Positions 7,709-18,779 of a DNA stretch of 64,000 nt are shown here, piece after piece (the first letter of the stretch is position 1; the number at the start of each line of letters is the position of its first letter). The notes beneath the pieces were generated by a model that saw only the letters and a list, made by a program, of their open reading frames with translations, ran no database searches and was not told the origin of the DNA. The stretch covers positions 224,289 to 288,288 of the forward strand of contig NZ_KB906260.1 in NCBI RefSeq assembly GCF_000381265.1, in the 5' to 3' direction. Source of the DNA: Curvibacter lanceolatus ATCC 14669. GTDB lineage: Bacteria > Pseudomonadota > Gammaproteobacteria > Burkholderiales > Burkholderiaceae_C. The position numbers were made by a program, and so were the translations under genes.

Positions 7709-8215
7709 ATGAGCACGGTCACCGAACCCGCCGACTTTGAAGCCCTGGATGCCTGCCACCAGCAGATCGCCAGCCACCTCCAGGCCCTCAAGGCTCTGGT
7801 CAAGCACGTTGCCGAGACCGGGGTAGACCCATGGGCCCAGCAGCAGGCCGCGGCCATCGAGGCCTTTTTCTCAGGCACCTCGCGCGATCACCATGCCGAG
7901 GAAGAGCGCAGCGTGTTTCCGCCGCTGCTGGCCTCGGCCGATGCCTCGCTGGCCCAGACCATCCGCACCCTGCAGCAGGACCATGGCTGGATCGAAGAGA
8001 ACTGGATCGAGCTGGCCCCGCAACTGCGCGCCATGGCCGACGGCCACGGCTGGACCGACCCGGCCGAGTTTCAGCACTATGCCGAGGTGTTCCTGAGCCT
8101 GTGCGAAGGCCACATCGCCCTGGAAGAGTCGCTGATCTACCCCGAATCCAAGGCCCGCTGGGCGGCGGTGGTGGCGCGGCGGCTGACCGAGCTGCCCGCC
8201 CTGGTCCGGGCCTGA
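7709..8215 (+). CDS. Hemerythrin HHE cation-binding domain protein
   Basis: A 168-residue helical protein of the hemerythrin HHE group. Iron-ligand-type residues are visible in HQQIASHL, RDHHAEEERSVFP, LQQDHGWIEENW and FLSLCEGHIALEESLIYPE, spaced as in the four-helix bundle that holds a di-iron site. Such cytoplasmic proteins bind oxygen or take part in nitrosative or oxidative stress handling; the exact role is unknown. The ATG at 7709 follows AGGAG at good spacing. A TTGACA at 7640-7645 may be a -35 element, but I see no matching -10. Stands alone between a terminator and the Nudix gene. Confidence 0.85.
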   Translation: MSTVTEPADFEALDACHQQIASHLQALKALVKHVAETGVDPWAQQQAAAIEAFFSGTSRDHHAEEERSVFPPLLASADASLAQTIRTLQQDHGWIEENWIELAPQLRAMADGHGWTDPAEFQHYAEVFLSLCEGHIALEESLIYPESKARWAAVVARRLTELPALVRA

Positions 8216-8283
8216 CACCTGCGGGGCCCCTGGCGATGGCCCCCTGAACCGGTCGGCGCCACACTTGCCCGTACACTCGCGGC

Positions 8284-8832
8284 ATGACGTATCGCAGCCC
8301 CATCAAGCACTGCCGCAACTGCGGTTCGGTCGTGGCCTATCGAATTCCGGACGACGGAGACACCAAACCACGGGCCGTCTGCACGGTCTGCCACACGATC
8401 CATTACGAGAACCCGCTCAACGTGGTGGGCACCGTGCCCTACCTGGGCACCAAGGTGCTGCTGTGCAAGCGCAACATCGAGCCGCGCTGGGGCAAGTGGA
8501 CGCTGCCGGCGGGCTTCATGGAGCTCGAAGAATCCACCGCCCAGGGCGCCGCGCGCGAAACCCAGGAAGAAGCTGGCGCCTTGTTCGAACTCGAGGGCCT
8601 GTTCAGCATCCTGAACGTGATCCGGGTGGGCCAGGTGCATCTTTTCTACCGGGCCCGCCTGCTCAGCGAGACCTTCCACCCTGGCCACGAAACCATCGAG
8701 GCCCGGCTGTTCGAGGAGCACGAAATCCCCTGGGACGAAATCGCCTTCAGAACCGTCAAGGAAACGCTGGAGTGCTATTTCGCCGATCGGCGCCGTGGCC
8801 ATTACGACATCCACCAGATCGACATTGCCTGA
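8284..8832 (+). CDS. Nudix hydrolase with N-terminal zinc ribbon
   Basis: A 182-residue pyrophosphohydrolase. Residues 1-40 form a zinc ribbon (Cys10, Cys13, Cys33, Cys36). The Nudix box runs from Gly77 to Gly98 with the pattern G-x5-E-x7-RE-x2-EE-x-G (GFMELEE, then RETQEEAG). Zinc-ribbon Nudix enzymes hydrolyse NAD(H), ADP-ribose or related nucleoside diphosphate compounds; the substrate here is not clear, and the SQPWPFPxS motif of NudC-type NADH pyrophosphatases is absent. The gene appears to be a single unit 68 bases after the hemerythrin gene. Confidence 0.88.
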   Translation: MTYRSPIKHCRNCGSVVAYRIPDDGDTKPRAVCTVCHTIHYENPLNVVGTVPYLGTKVLLCKRNIEPRWGKWTLPAGFMELEESTAQGAARETQEEAGALFELEGLFSILNVIRVGQVHLFYRARLLSETFHPGHETIEARLFEEHEIPWDEIAFRTVKETLECYFADRRRGHYDIHQIDIA

Positions 8833-8856
8833 GGCCTGACGGCGATCGGAATCCGC

Positions 8857-9405
8857 TCAGCGGCGATCGCCGTGACGCTCTCCGTGACCTTCGCCCCGAT
8901 CACCACGATCACCCCCTGGCCCGCGCCCGTCACGGTCCCAGCCGCGGTGCTCGCCTCGATCGTGGCCACGCTCCTCATGGCGCTCAAAGCCACGCCCCGG
9001 GCCATGCGGGCCCTCACCACGGCGCTCCCACCAGCGATCCCGATCGTCCACCCGCACAAAGTACACCGGCCGACCACAGGCCTGGTAGCGGTGGCAATAG
9101 CGACCCCAGTTCCGGTACTCGACGGTAGACACATACAGATACATTGGCGCCGCACCAAAAACAGGCTGACCGATGACAACCGGTGCCGTATTGATGATGG
9201 GAGGCACAGGGTTGCTGCCCACCGAGATTTGTCCATAGACCCCAGGGGCCATGGGGCCCCCGACCGTGAGGTTGACATAGGCCTGAGCATGAGCGGCCCC
9301 AGCGCTCAGAGCCCCGAGGGCCAGCGCGAGCAAACCCGATCTCAGGCCCTTAGAGTGGCGAATCGGATTGATCGAGCAGACCAATGACATTGACTTCTTA
9401 AGCAC
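8857..9405 (-). CDS. Secreted basic protein with Arg/Gly/Asp/His-rich tail
   Basis: A 182-residue protein of unknown function. A Sec signal peptide is visible (basic start, hydrophobic GLLALALGALSAGAA, cleavage after AHA). The mature part has a short conserved-looking domain (YVNLTVGGPMAPGVYGQISVG, WGRYCHRYQACGRPVYFV with two Cys) and ends in about 50 residues of low-complexity RGD/GERHGDRR sequence. The GTG at 9405 is chosen because AGGAG sits 8 bases before it; an ATG at 9390 is also possible. Similar proteins are common periplasmic or surface proteins in Comamonadaceae as far as I recall. It diverges from the metal ATPase gene. Confidence 0.75.
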   Translation of the reverse strand: MLKKSMSLVCSINPIRHSKGLRSGLLALALGALSAGAAHAQAYVNLTVGGPMAPGVYGQISVGSNPVPPIINTAPVVIGQPVFGAAPMYLYVSTVEYRNWGRYCHRYQACGRPVYFVRVDDRDRWWERRGEGPHGPGRGFERHEERGHDRGEHRGWDRDGRGPGGDRGDRGEGHGERHGDRR

Positions 9406-9665
9406 GGCGTTAACTCCTAGTGTTGATGGGACCTTAACGCGCCAGCGTGGGCTTCGGTCTTGTCTTTTTGTAAACATCGGCATGGATGTGTTTCATACCC
9501 ACACCCAATGCTGACTGGCGAAGCCGCTCGCCTAAGCGCTCAAGCAGCCAAGGGGCTCCCGCCTTGCCATGAAAGATCTCAGGGACAAGGGGCATGGACG
9601 ACAATCGTTTGAAGCCAGGGCAGCGTCCCTGGCGCCCCACCACCCCTATTCGGAAGGAAGAATCC

Positions 9666-11723
9666 ATGGCGCCCCCGCATGACCATGACCATGACCATGA
9701 CCATGACCATGACCATGACCACGGACACGGACACGGACACGGACACGGACACGGACACCAGCATGCCCATGGTGGCCCGCTGGGCGAGCATGCTGAACTG
9801 GTGTTCGCCTTGTTGGCAGGCGTTTTCGTGCTCGGGGGATGGTTGCTGGAGACCTGGCCGATCTCACCGGGCTGGATGGCGCTGGCCTGCTATGCCCTGG
9901 CCTATCTGGCGGGCGGTTGGTTCACCGTGGGTGAAGCCCTGGCCAACCTGCGCGCGCGCCGGTTCGAAATCGACACCCTGATGCTGGTGGCGGCTGCCGG
10001 TGCAGCCGCCCTGGGGCAATGGGCCGAGGGCGGCCTGCTGCTGTTCCTGTTCAGCCTGGGCCACTCCCTGGAGCACTTTGCCATGGGGCGGGCCCGGCGG
10101 GCCATCGAGGCCCTGTCCCAGTTTGCGCCGGAACGGGCCACCCTGCGCGAAGGCGAGCACACCCGCGAGGTGGACGTGAGCACCTTGCGTGCCGGCGACC
10201 AGGTCCTGGTCAAACCCAACGAGCGCTTTCCCGCCGATGGCTTTGTGTTGGCCGGCCAGAGCAGCGTGAACCAGGCCCCGATCACCGGGGAAAGCTTGCC
10301 CGTCGAGAAGGTGCCCGTCAGCACACCCCAGACGGCCCTGCGCGATTTCGCGCGCCTGCCCGCCAGGCATCGGGTGTTTGCCGGCAGCCTCAATGGGCGG
10401 GGTGCGCTGGAGGTGGTGGTGGCGCGCGTGGCCAGCGAATCCACCATGGCCCGCATGGTGCGGCTGGTCACCGAGGCGCAGACCCAGCGCTCGCCCACGC
10501 AGACCTTCACCGAACGCTTCGAGCGTGTGTTCGTGCCCCTGGTGTTGGGTTTCGTGTTGCTGCTGCTGTTCGCCTGGGTGGTGGTGGATGAGCCGTTCTC
10601 GGCCAGCTTCTACCGCGCCATGGCGGTGCTGGTGGCGGCCAGCCCCTGCGCCTTGGCCATCTCGGTGCCCAGCGCCGTGCTCAGCGGCGTGGCCCGTGCC
10701 GGGCATGGCGGGGTGTTGATCAAGGGTGGCGCCCCGCTGGAGAGCCTGGGGCGCCTCGATGCCATGGCCTTCGACAAAACCGGCACTCTGACCGAAGGCA
10801 AGCCCCGGCTGACCGATGTTCAGCCAGCGGCCGGGGTCTCCGATGAAGAACTGCTGACGGTGGCCCTGGCGGTCGAACGCCACAGCGACCACCCGCTGGC
10901 CGCCGCCGTGGTGGAAGGGGCCCAGGAGCGCCTGGGGCCTTTGGCCAGCGTACCCGAGGTGCTGGGCCTGCAAAGCCTCACAGGCCTGGGCGTGACGGCC
11001 CGGGTGGGCCAGCAGACCGCCTGCATCGGCAAACCGGCCCTGTTCAGCCGCTTGGGCCTGGCCGCCCCCGACGCGACGCTGCAGCAGGCCCGCGAGGCGC
11101 TGGAGCAGGCGGGGCGAAGCACCATGCTGGTCCGCCTGGGGCAACGCGATCTGGGCGTGCTGGGGCTGATGGACACCCCCCGCCCCGGCGCCGCCGCGGT
11201 GATGCAGGCGCTGCGGGCGCTGGGCATCCAACGCCTGATCATGATCTCGGGTGACAACCAGCAGGTGGCCGAGGCCGTGGCCCACGCCATCGGCCTCACC
11301 GAAGCCCGCGGCGAGTTGATGCCCGAGGACAAGGTGCAGGCCATCCAGGCACTGCGGGCCGATGGCGGCCAGGTGGCCATGGTGGGCGATGGCGTGAACG
11401 ACGCCCCCGCCATGGCCCATGCCACGGTCGGCATCGCCATGGGGGCGGCGGGGTCGGATGTGGCGCTGGAGACGGCCGACGTCGCCCTGCTGGGTGATGA
11501 CCTGGCCCAGTTGCCGTTTGCGGTCGGGCTGTCACGCCAGACCAGCCGGATCATCCGGCAGAACCTGTGGGTGAGCCTGGGGGTGGTGGCCCTGCTGCTG
11601 CCCGCCACCCTGCTGGGCCTGAACATGGGCACCGCCGTGCTGTTCCATGAAGGCTCGACCCTGCTGGTGGTGGTGAACGCGCTGCGCCTGCTGCGCTATC
11701 CGCTGCGGCGCCCTGCGGCCTGA
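9666..11723 (+). CDS. P1B-4-type heavy-metal-transporting ATPase
   Basis: Inner-membrane P-type ATPase, 685 residues from the ATG at 9666, which follows GGAAGGAAG. A His-rich cytoplasmic tail (residues 5-33, mostly HD and HG pairs) replaces a CxxC metal-binding domain. Motifs: TGES at 207-210, SPC at 326-328 in the metal-binding helix, phosphorylated Asp370 in DKTGTLT, SDHPLA, and GDGVNDAP. The final helix carries HEGSTLLVVVNALRLL. SPC together with HEG-T in the last helix marks the P1B-4 subgroup (CoaT/CtpD/CzcP type), which exports Co2+, Zn2+, Ni2+ or Fe2+, in contrast to the CPC motif of ZntA or CopA. No metal regulator is adjacent. Confidence 0.92.
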   Translation: MAPPHDHDHDHDHDHDHDHGHGHGHGHGHGHQHAHGGPLGEHAELVFALLAGVFVLGGWLLETWPISPGWMALACYALAYLAGGWFTVGEALANLRARRFEIDTLMLVAAAGAAALGQWAEGGLLLFLFSLGHSLEHFAMGRARRAIEALSQFAPERATLREGEHTREVDVSTLRAGDQVLVKPNERFPADGFVLAGQSSVNQAPITGESLPVEKVPVSTPQTALRDFARLPARHRVFAGSLNGRGALEVVVARVASESTMARMVRLVTEAQTQRSPTQTFTERFERVFVPLVLGFVLLLLFAWVVVDEPFSASFYRAMAVLVAASPCALAISVPSAVLSGVARAGHGGVLIKGGAPLESLGRLDAMAFDKTGTLTEGKPRLTDVQPAAGVSDEELLTVALAVERHSDHPLAAAVVEGAQERLGPLASVPEVLGLQSLTGLGVTARVGQQTACIGKPALFSRLGLAAPDATLQQAREALEQAGRSTMLVRLGQRDLGVLGLMDTPRPGAAAVMQALRALGIQRLIMISGDNQQVAEAVAHAIGLTEARGELMPEDKVQAIQALRADGGQVAMVGDGVNDAPAMAHATVGIAMGAAGSDVALETADVALLGDDLAQLPFAVGLSRQTSRIIRQNLWVSLGVVALLLPATLLGLNMGTAVLFHEGSTLLVVVNALRLLRYPLRRPAA
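9678..9755 (+). repeat. In-frame hexanucleotide repeats coding the His-rich tail
   Basis: Seven exact copies of CATGAC (9678-9719) followed by six exact copies of CACGGA (9720-9755). They encode (His-Asp)7 and (His-Gly)6 at the N-terminus of the metal ATPase. The unit is six bases, so copy-number change keeps the frame. Confidence 0.95.
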
Positions 11724-11730
11724 AGCCCCC

Positions 11731-11768
11731 AAAAAAATCGGCCACCGACTGGGACGTGCGGTGGCCGA
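11731..11768 (-). terminator. Rho-independent terminator after the phosphoribosyltransferase gene
   Basis: TCGGCCACC (11738-11746) pairs with GGTGGCCGA (11760-11768) in a 9-bp stem, followed on the minus strand by seven T (11731-11737). It sits between the convergent ATPase and phosphoribosyltransferase genes. Confidence 0.85.
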
Positions 11769-11790
11769 CAGCTTGGATCGAGTGAAAGAC

Positions 11791-12315
11791 TCAGATCTTC
11801 CACTTCTCCAGCAGCTTTTCGGGGCGCAGGCTGTCGTAGCTCTCGAAGGGCTGGTGGATCCAGGGGTTGGTGGGCAGGTATTCCACCGAGTAGTCGGGCG
11901 TGAAGATGGACAGCTGCTTGGTCCAGATCACCGCGCTGCGCAGCTCGGTGATGGGGGCATAGTTGTTCTTCAGCATCTGGATCACCGCGTTCAGGGTGTG
12001 ACCCGAATCGGCCAGGTCATCGACCAGCAGCACACGGCCGGCGATCTCACCCTTGGGGGTGGTGATGAAGCGTGCGATGTCGAGGTGGCCTTGCACCGTG
12101 CCGGCTTCGGCGCGGTACGAGCTGGTGGACATGATGGCCAGCGGCTTGTCGAAGATGCGGCTCAGGATGTCGCCCGGGCGCATGCCCCCGCGCGCCAGGC
12201 ACAGGATGGTGTCGAACTGCCAACCCGATTGGTGGATCTTGATGGCCAGCTTCTCGATGAGGCTGTGGTACTCGTCGTAGCTCACGTACAGGTGTTTACC
12301 GTCTTCGGTCAGCAT
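11791..12315 (-). CDS. Phosphoribosyltransferase (hypoxanthine/xanthine-guanine type)
   Basis: A 174-residue type I phosphoribosyltransferase. The PRPP-binding loop RVLLVDDLADSGHTL is at about residues 92-106, and the N-terminal CLARGGMRPGDIL is the pyrophosphate loop. Such proteins make IMP, XMP or GMP from the free base and PRPP; the base is not inferable. The position behind purA (adenylosuccinate synthetase) supports a purine-salvage role. AGGAG precedes the ATG. A terminator separates it from purA, so it may also have its own promoter or be reached by read-through. Confidence 0.87.
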   Translation of the reverse strand: MLTEDGKHLYVSYDEYHSLIEKLAIKIHQSGWQFDTILCLARGGMRPGDILSRIFDKPLAIMSTSSYRAEAGTVQGHLDIARFITTPKGEIAGRVLLVDDLADSGHTLNAVIQMLKNNYAPITELRSAVIWTKQLSIFTPDYSVEYLPTNPWIHQPFESYDSLRPEKLLEKWKI

Positions 12316-12340
12316 CTGATTTGCTCCTGGATAGATCGCT

Positions 12341-12370
12341 AAAAAGCCCGCCGCACGCTTGCGACGGGCT
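12341..12370 (-). terminator. Rho-independent terminator after purA
   Basis: AGCCCG (12345-12350) pairs with CGGGCT (12365-12370), extended by CGC/GCG after one mismatch, loop ACGCTT, then five T on the minus strand. Lies between purA and the phosphoribosyltransferase gene. Confidence 0.8.
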
Positions 12371-12444
12371 CATTATTCATGAATTTGTAAAGAAAAGAAG
12401 CCTGTTTCAGCCTGGGTCGTCAACCCGGGCCTCAGCCGAAGTGA

Positions 12445-14980
<2,536 letters not shown>

Positions 14981-15032
14981 GGTGATGGGGGGGCTGTTAA
15001 AAACGTGATTTTACAGATGTTGGCCCGCCCAC

Positions 15033-15224
15033 TCAGGACAGGGCCCACACCAGTGCCAGACCGGCCAGCACACTGAGCAGGCCGATGAAGCGGATCTGAC
15101 CGTCCTGCAGTTGCAGCAGGCGGGTGAATGTCTGACGCCAGGCGCTGGGTGACAGGAAGGGGAAAAGCCCCTCAATCACCAAGACAAAGCCCAGCGCCAG
15201 CCACAGCGCATCAGAGTCCAACAC
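15033..15224 (-). CDS. DUF2065 small membrane protein
   Basis: A 63-residue protein with two hydrophobic helices (about residues 6-24 and 44-62) and the central SPSAWRQTFTRLLQLQDGQIRFIG stretch typical of the DUF2065/YjeT family. Function unknown. In E. coli yjeT also sits behind hflC and before purA. The start is a GTG 6 bases after the hflC stop, so translation is probably coupled to it. Confidence 0.85.
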   Translation of the reverse strand: MLDSDALWLALGFVLVIEGLFPFLSPSAWRQTFTRLLQLQDGQIRFIGLLSVLAGLALVWALS

Positions 15225-15230
15225 CCGCGC

Positions 15231-16133
15231 TCACTTCTTGCCGGCAGGGGCTGTGGGTGCAGCGCCGCGGAAGATGCGGAAGAACTCGGAGGTGGATGGA
15301 TCGACCACCACCACATCGCTCTTCTTGTTCAGGGTGGCCTTGTAGGCGTCCAGGCTGCGGTAGAACTGCGCGAACTGCGGATCTTTGCCGAAGGCCTCGG
15401 CATAGGTGCGGGCCGCCTCGGCATCGCCCTCGCCCTTGATCTGCTGCGCTTCGCGGTAGGCGTTCGCCACCGTGATTTCGCGTTGACGATCGGCGTCGGC
15501 CCGGATCTTTTCACCCTCGGCGCCCCCGGTGGAGCGCAACTCGTTGGCCACGCGCTTGCGCTCGGCCTCCATGCGGCGGTAGACCGACTCGGTGATGGCG
15601 TCCACGTAGTCGACACGGGTGACGCGCACGTCCACCACATCCACGCCCCAGGGCTTGTCGCCCTTGACCACCTTGAGTACCTCGCGCCGCACATCGTTCA
15701 TGACCGCTTCGCGCTTGGCCGACAGCAGCTCCTTGACGGTGTGCTTGTTGACCTCTTCCTGGAACGCATTGCGCACCACGCGGTTGAGCTGGTTGGCACC
15801 GGCGGTCTCATCCAGACCCACGTTGCGGATGTACTCCAGCGGGTCGGCGATGCGCCAGCGCACATACCAATCGATCACCACGCGCTGCTTCTCAGCGGTC
15901 AGCATGGGCTCGGTGTCGGTGCTGTCGAGCATGAGCAGCCGCTTGTCGATGTACGACACGTTCTGGAACGGCGGCGGCAGCTTGAAGTTCAGGCCGGGCT
16001 CGGTGATGACTTCCTTGATCTGCCCCAGGGCGTAGACCACCCCGAACTGACGCTGGTCAACCACGAACAGCATGGAGCTCAGCAGCGCGAGGGCCACCAG
16101 CAACGATGAAATGAAAAATCCGATTCTGTTCAC
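15231..16133 (-). CDS. hflC: HflC, modulator of FtsH protease
   Basis: Inner-membrane SPFH/prohibitin-family protein, 300 residues, that forms the HflKC cage around FtsH. A single N-terminal membrane anchor (residues 5-25, IGFFISSLLVALALLSSML) is followed by the SPFH domain starting FVVDQRQFGVVYALGQIKEV and a long Ala/Arg/Glu-rich helical stretch. It begins with GTG; GGGAG lies 7 bases upstream and overlaps the hflK stop codon. Between hflK and DUF2065 in one operon. Confidence 0.95.
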   Translation of the reverse strand: MNRIGFFISSLLVALALLSSMLFVVDQRQFGVVYALGQIKEVITEPGLNFKLPPPFQNVSYIDKRLLMLDSTDTEPMLTAEKQRVVIDWYVRWRIADPLEYIRNVGLDETAGANQLNRVVRNAFQEEVNKHTVKELLSAKREAVMNDVRREVLKVVKGDKPWGVDVVDVRVTRVDYVDAITESVYRRMEAERKRVANELRSTGGAEGEKIRADADRQREITVANAYREAQQIKGEGDAEAARTYAEAFGKDPQFAQFYRSLDAYKATLNKKSDVVVVDPSTSEFFRIFRGAAPTAPAGKK

Positions 16134-16144
16134 GAAGCTACTCC

Positions 16145-17509
16145 CTAGCGCGACTCGCGGTCACGCGAGCGGCCGTTGTCACGAGCACGCGACTCGTTGG
16201 AAAACGCAGCACCGGTGGCCGGTGCGCTGGCGGGGGCCTGAGGCACGGCGGCGGCAGCGGGTGCAGCCTCCACCGTCGCAGACCCTGCCTGCTGCAGGAT
16301 CTTGTCGAGTGGCATGTACAGCAGGTTGCCACCTTGGCGCGACTCGACCAGCACCTTGGTCACGTTGCCGTAGATCTGCTGCATGGTGTCGATGTACATG
16401 CGGTCACGTGTGACCTGGGGCGCCTTCTGGTATTCGGTCAGCACGGACTTGAAGCGTTGCGCATCACCCTGGGCCTGGGCCACGATGCGACCCTTGTAAG
16501 CCTCGGCCTCTTCCTTCAGGCGGGAGGCCGAGCCCACCGCACGCGGAATCACGTCGTTGGCATAGGCCTGGGCCTCGTTCTTGGCACGTTCACGCTCCTG
16601 GCCGGCCTTGAGCACATCGTCAAAGGCCGCCTGCACCTGCTCGGGTGGGCGCACGCCCCCTTGCTGCAGGTTGATGCCCACCACCTCGACACCGACCTTG
16701 TAGCGGTCGAGGATGCTTTGCATCAGCGCACGCACACGGGGTGCAATCTGGTCGCGCTCATCGGACAAGGCCGTGTCCATGCGCATCTTGCCGACCACTT
16801 CACGCACGGCAGTCTCGGCCGCCTGCACCACGGACTCGCCCGGGTTCTTGGATTCGAACAGCCAGGCCCGTGCGTCATTGAGGCGGTACTGCACGGCGAA
16901 CTTGATTTCGACGATGTTCTCGTCTTCGGTCAGCATGGCAGAGTCGCGCAGACCCGTGCTCTTGATGACCGTATCGCGGCCCACGTCCACCGAGCGGATC
17001 TGGGTGACAAACACCAGCTCGTGGCGCTGGATCGGGTAAGGCAGGCGCCAGTTGAAGCCCGCCCCCACGGTCGACTTGTAACGGCCGAACTGCGTGATCA
17101 CGGCCTGCTGGCCTTCCTGGACGATGAAGAAGCCGGTGCCCAGCCAGATCAGCACGGCCACGGCCGCGATCAGCCCCACACCGACGCCGGCGCTCTTCAT
17201 GTCGGGCTGGTAGCCACCGCCACCGCCCTTGCCACCCGAGCCACCGCCCTGCCCGCCCCCCTGGCCGCCGAACAGCTTGCCCAGTTTGCGGTTGAGGTCA
17301 CGCCACAGTTCGTCGAGATCCGGCGGAACCTGCTGGCCACCCTGCCCGCGCGGCTTGTGTTGCTCGGGAGCCTCCTTGTCCGGACGGCCACGTTCACCGG
17401 AGGCGTCATCCCCCCGACCCCAGCGTGGATCGTTGAGATTGAACATCCCCTTGATGCGACCCGGCAGAGCCGGCCAGCGCAAGGCTTTGGTCTTGAAGTT
17501 CATTCGCAT
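16145..17509 (-). CDS. hflK: HflK, modulator of FtsH protease
   Basis: Partner of HflC in the FtsH-regulating membrane complex. The ATG at 17509 gives 454 residues; the ORF runs further upstream but into the hflX end. Residues 1-110 are a cytoplasmic Gly-rich region (GGQGGGQGGGSGGKGGGGG just before the membrane), the anchor is about residues 110-132 (VGLIAAVAVLIWLGTGFFIV), then the SPFH domain (EGQQAVITQFGRYKSTVGAGFNWRLPYPI) and a coiled region. The C-terminus is Ala-rich, then RARDNGRSRDRESR. Starts 34 bases after the hflX stop. Confidence 0.94.
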   Translation of the reverse strand: MRMNFKTKALRWPALPGRIKGMFNLNDPRWGRGDDASGERGRPDKEAPEQHKPRGQGGQQVPPDLDELWRDLNRKLGKLFGGQGGGQGGGSGGKGGGGGYQPDMKSAGVGVGLIAAVAVLIWLGTGFFIVQEGQQAVITQFGRYKSTVGAGFNWRLPYPIQRHELVFVTQIRSVDVGRDTVIKSTGLRDSAMLTEDENIVEIKFAVQYRLNDARAWLFESKNPGESVVQAAETAVREVVGKMRMDTALSDERDQIAPRVRALMQSILDRYKVGVEVVGINLQQGGVRPPEQVQAAFDDVLKAGQERERAKNEAQAYANDVIPRAVGSASRLKEEAEAYKGRIVAQAQGDAQRFKSVLTEYQKAPQVTRDRMYIDTMQQIYGNVTKVLVESRQGGNLLYMPLDKILQQAGSATVEAAPAAAAVPQAPASAPATGAAFSNESRARDNGRSRDRESR

Positions 17510-17543
17510 TGCTCTTTTCTTGTACGGGACTGATTGTGCCCAA

Positions 17544-18719
17544 TCAGGACGAAGGAAGTGCCAATTCCGTGGCGCCGGCTGCGGGATCTGTGGCGGGCGC
17601 CAAATGCGCCAGGGCCAGGGCCGCCAGCTGCTGACGCAGCACCGGCAGGCCTTCGCCACTGCGCGCACTCAGGAACACGCGGGGCACCTGCCGGCCGGCC
17701 AGCTCATAGGTGTCCAGCGCCTGCAGCGGACGCTGCGCCTCATCGATCGCATCGAGCTTGTTGAAGACCAGCAGTTGCGGCACATCGGCCGCGCCGATCT
17801 CGCCCAGCACACGCAGGACCTCGTTGAGTTGTTCGGGGTAATCCGGGTTGGCCGCATCCACCACATGCAGCAGCAGATCGGCGTCGGTGGCCTCTTGCAG
17901 CGTGGCCTGGAAGGCATCGATCAGCCCGTGCGGCAGGTCACGGATGAAGCCCACCGTGTCGGACAAGGACACCGAACGCCCGGCCTCGCCCAGATAGAGC
18001 TGGCGGGTGGTGGTGTCCAGGGTGGCAAAAAGCTGGTCGGCCGCATAGGCCCGGGCCTTCACCAGGGCGTTGAACAGCGTCGACTTGCCGGCGTTGGTGT
18101 AGCCCACCAGCGAGATGTTGAAGGTGTCGCGGCGCTCGCGCTGGCGGCGCTGGGTACTGCGCTGGCGCTTGACCTTCTCGAGGCGCTCCTTGGTGCGCTT
18201 GATGGACTCGCCGATCATGCGGCGGTCCAGCTCGATCTGGGTTTCACCCGGACCGCCCCGGGCACCGATGCCCCCGCGCTGACGTTCCAGGTGGGACCAG
18301 CGGCGCACCAGGCGCGTGCTGATGTATTGCAAGCGGGCCAGCTCAACCTGCAGCCTGCCTTCGAAGCTGCGGGCGCGCTGGGCAAAGATTTCAAGAATGA
18401 GCAAGGTCCGGTCGTTGACCGGCAGGCCCAGGTGGCGCTCCAGGTTGCGCTGCTGGGCCGGGCTCAGGGATTGGTCGAACAAGACCTCGACGGCCCCGTG
18501 CTGTTCGGCCATGAAACGGATCTCGTCCGCCTTGCCACTGCCGACAAACAGGGCCGCGTCCGGTGCCTTGCGCTTGCAGGTGATGCGCGCCACAGGCGCC
18601 AGACCTGCGGTCTCGGCGAGCAGACCCAGTTCTTCCAGGTCGGCATCGAAATGCGGGCCACCCAGGTCCACACCCACAAGGATGACCGGGGTGGGGGCAG
18701 GAGAATTCTTGTCAGTCAA
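17544..18719 (-). CDS. hflX: GTPase HflX
   Basis: Ribosome-associated GTPase that can split stalled or heat-damaged 70S ribosomes. About 391 residues: an N-terminal HflX domain (ADEIRFMAEQHGAVEVLFDQSLSPAQQRNLE), a coiled linker rich in Arg/Glu (RRSTQRRQRERRD), then the G domain with GYTNAGKSTLFN (G1), TLDTTTRQL (G2), DTVGFIRDLP (G3) and FNKLD (G4). The first codon appears to be TTG at 18719, since no ATG or GTG at a fitting place precedes the conserved N-terminus; this start is uncertain. It lies between the hfq terminator and hflK. Confidence 0.92.
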   Translation of the reverse strand: MTDKNSPAPTPVILVGVDLGGPHFDADLEELGLLAETAGLAPVARITCKRKAPDAALFVGSGKADEIRFMAEQHGAVEVLFDQSLSPAQQRNLERHLGLPVNDRTLLILEIFAQRARSFEGRLQVELARLQYISTRLVRRWSHLERQRGGIGARGGPGETQIELDRRMIGESIKRTKERLEKVKRQRSTQRRQRERRDTFNISLVGYTNAGKSTLFNALVKARAYAADQLFATLDTTTRQLYLGEAGRSVSLSDTVGFIRDLPHGLIDAFQATLQEATDADLLLHVVDAANPDYPEQLNEVLRVLGEIGAADVPQLLVFNKLDAIDEAQRPLQALDTYELAGRQVPRVFLSARSGEGLPVLRQQLAALALAHLAPATDPAAGATELALPSS

Positions 18720-18734
18720 ATCAACAGAGCCTGT

Positions 18735-18773
18735 AAAAAAGCCGGCCGCCCCCCTTGCGGGGGACGGCCGGCT
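18735..18773 (-). terminator. Strong terminator between hfq and hflX
   Basis: AGCCGGCCG (18740-18748) pairs with CGGCCGGCT (18765-18773), with an inner CCCCC/GGGGG stem and TTGC loop, followed on the minus strand by six T. Some read-through is expected if hflX has no promoter of its own. Confidence 0.88.
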
Positions 18774-18779
18774 TCCGGA

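Noticed and set aside
9434..9595. 53-codon minus-strand frame (MPLVPEIFHGKAGAPWLLERL...) between the secreted protein and the metal ATPase
   Set aside because: Looks somewhat protein-like, but there is no ribosome site and no family I recognise; it occupies the divergent promoter region. Left open.
9678..9755. CRISPR-like repeat array
   Set aside because: Direct hexanucleotide repeats with no spacers, inside a coding frame; no cas genes in the window.
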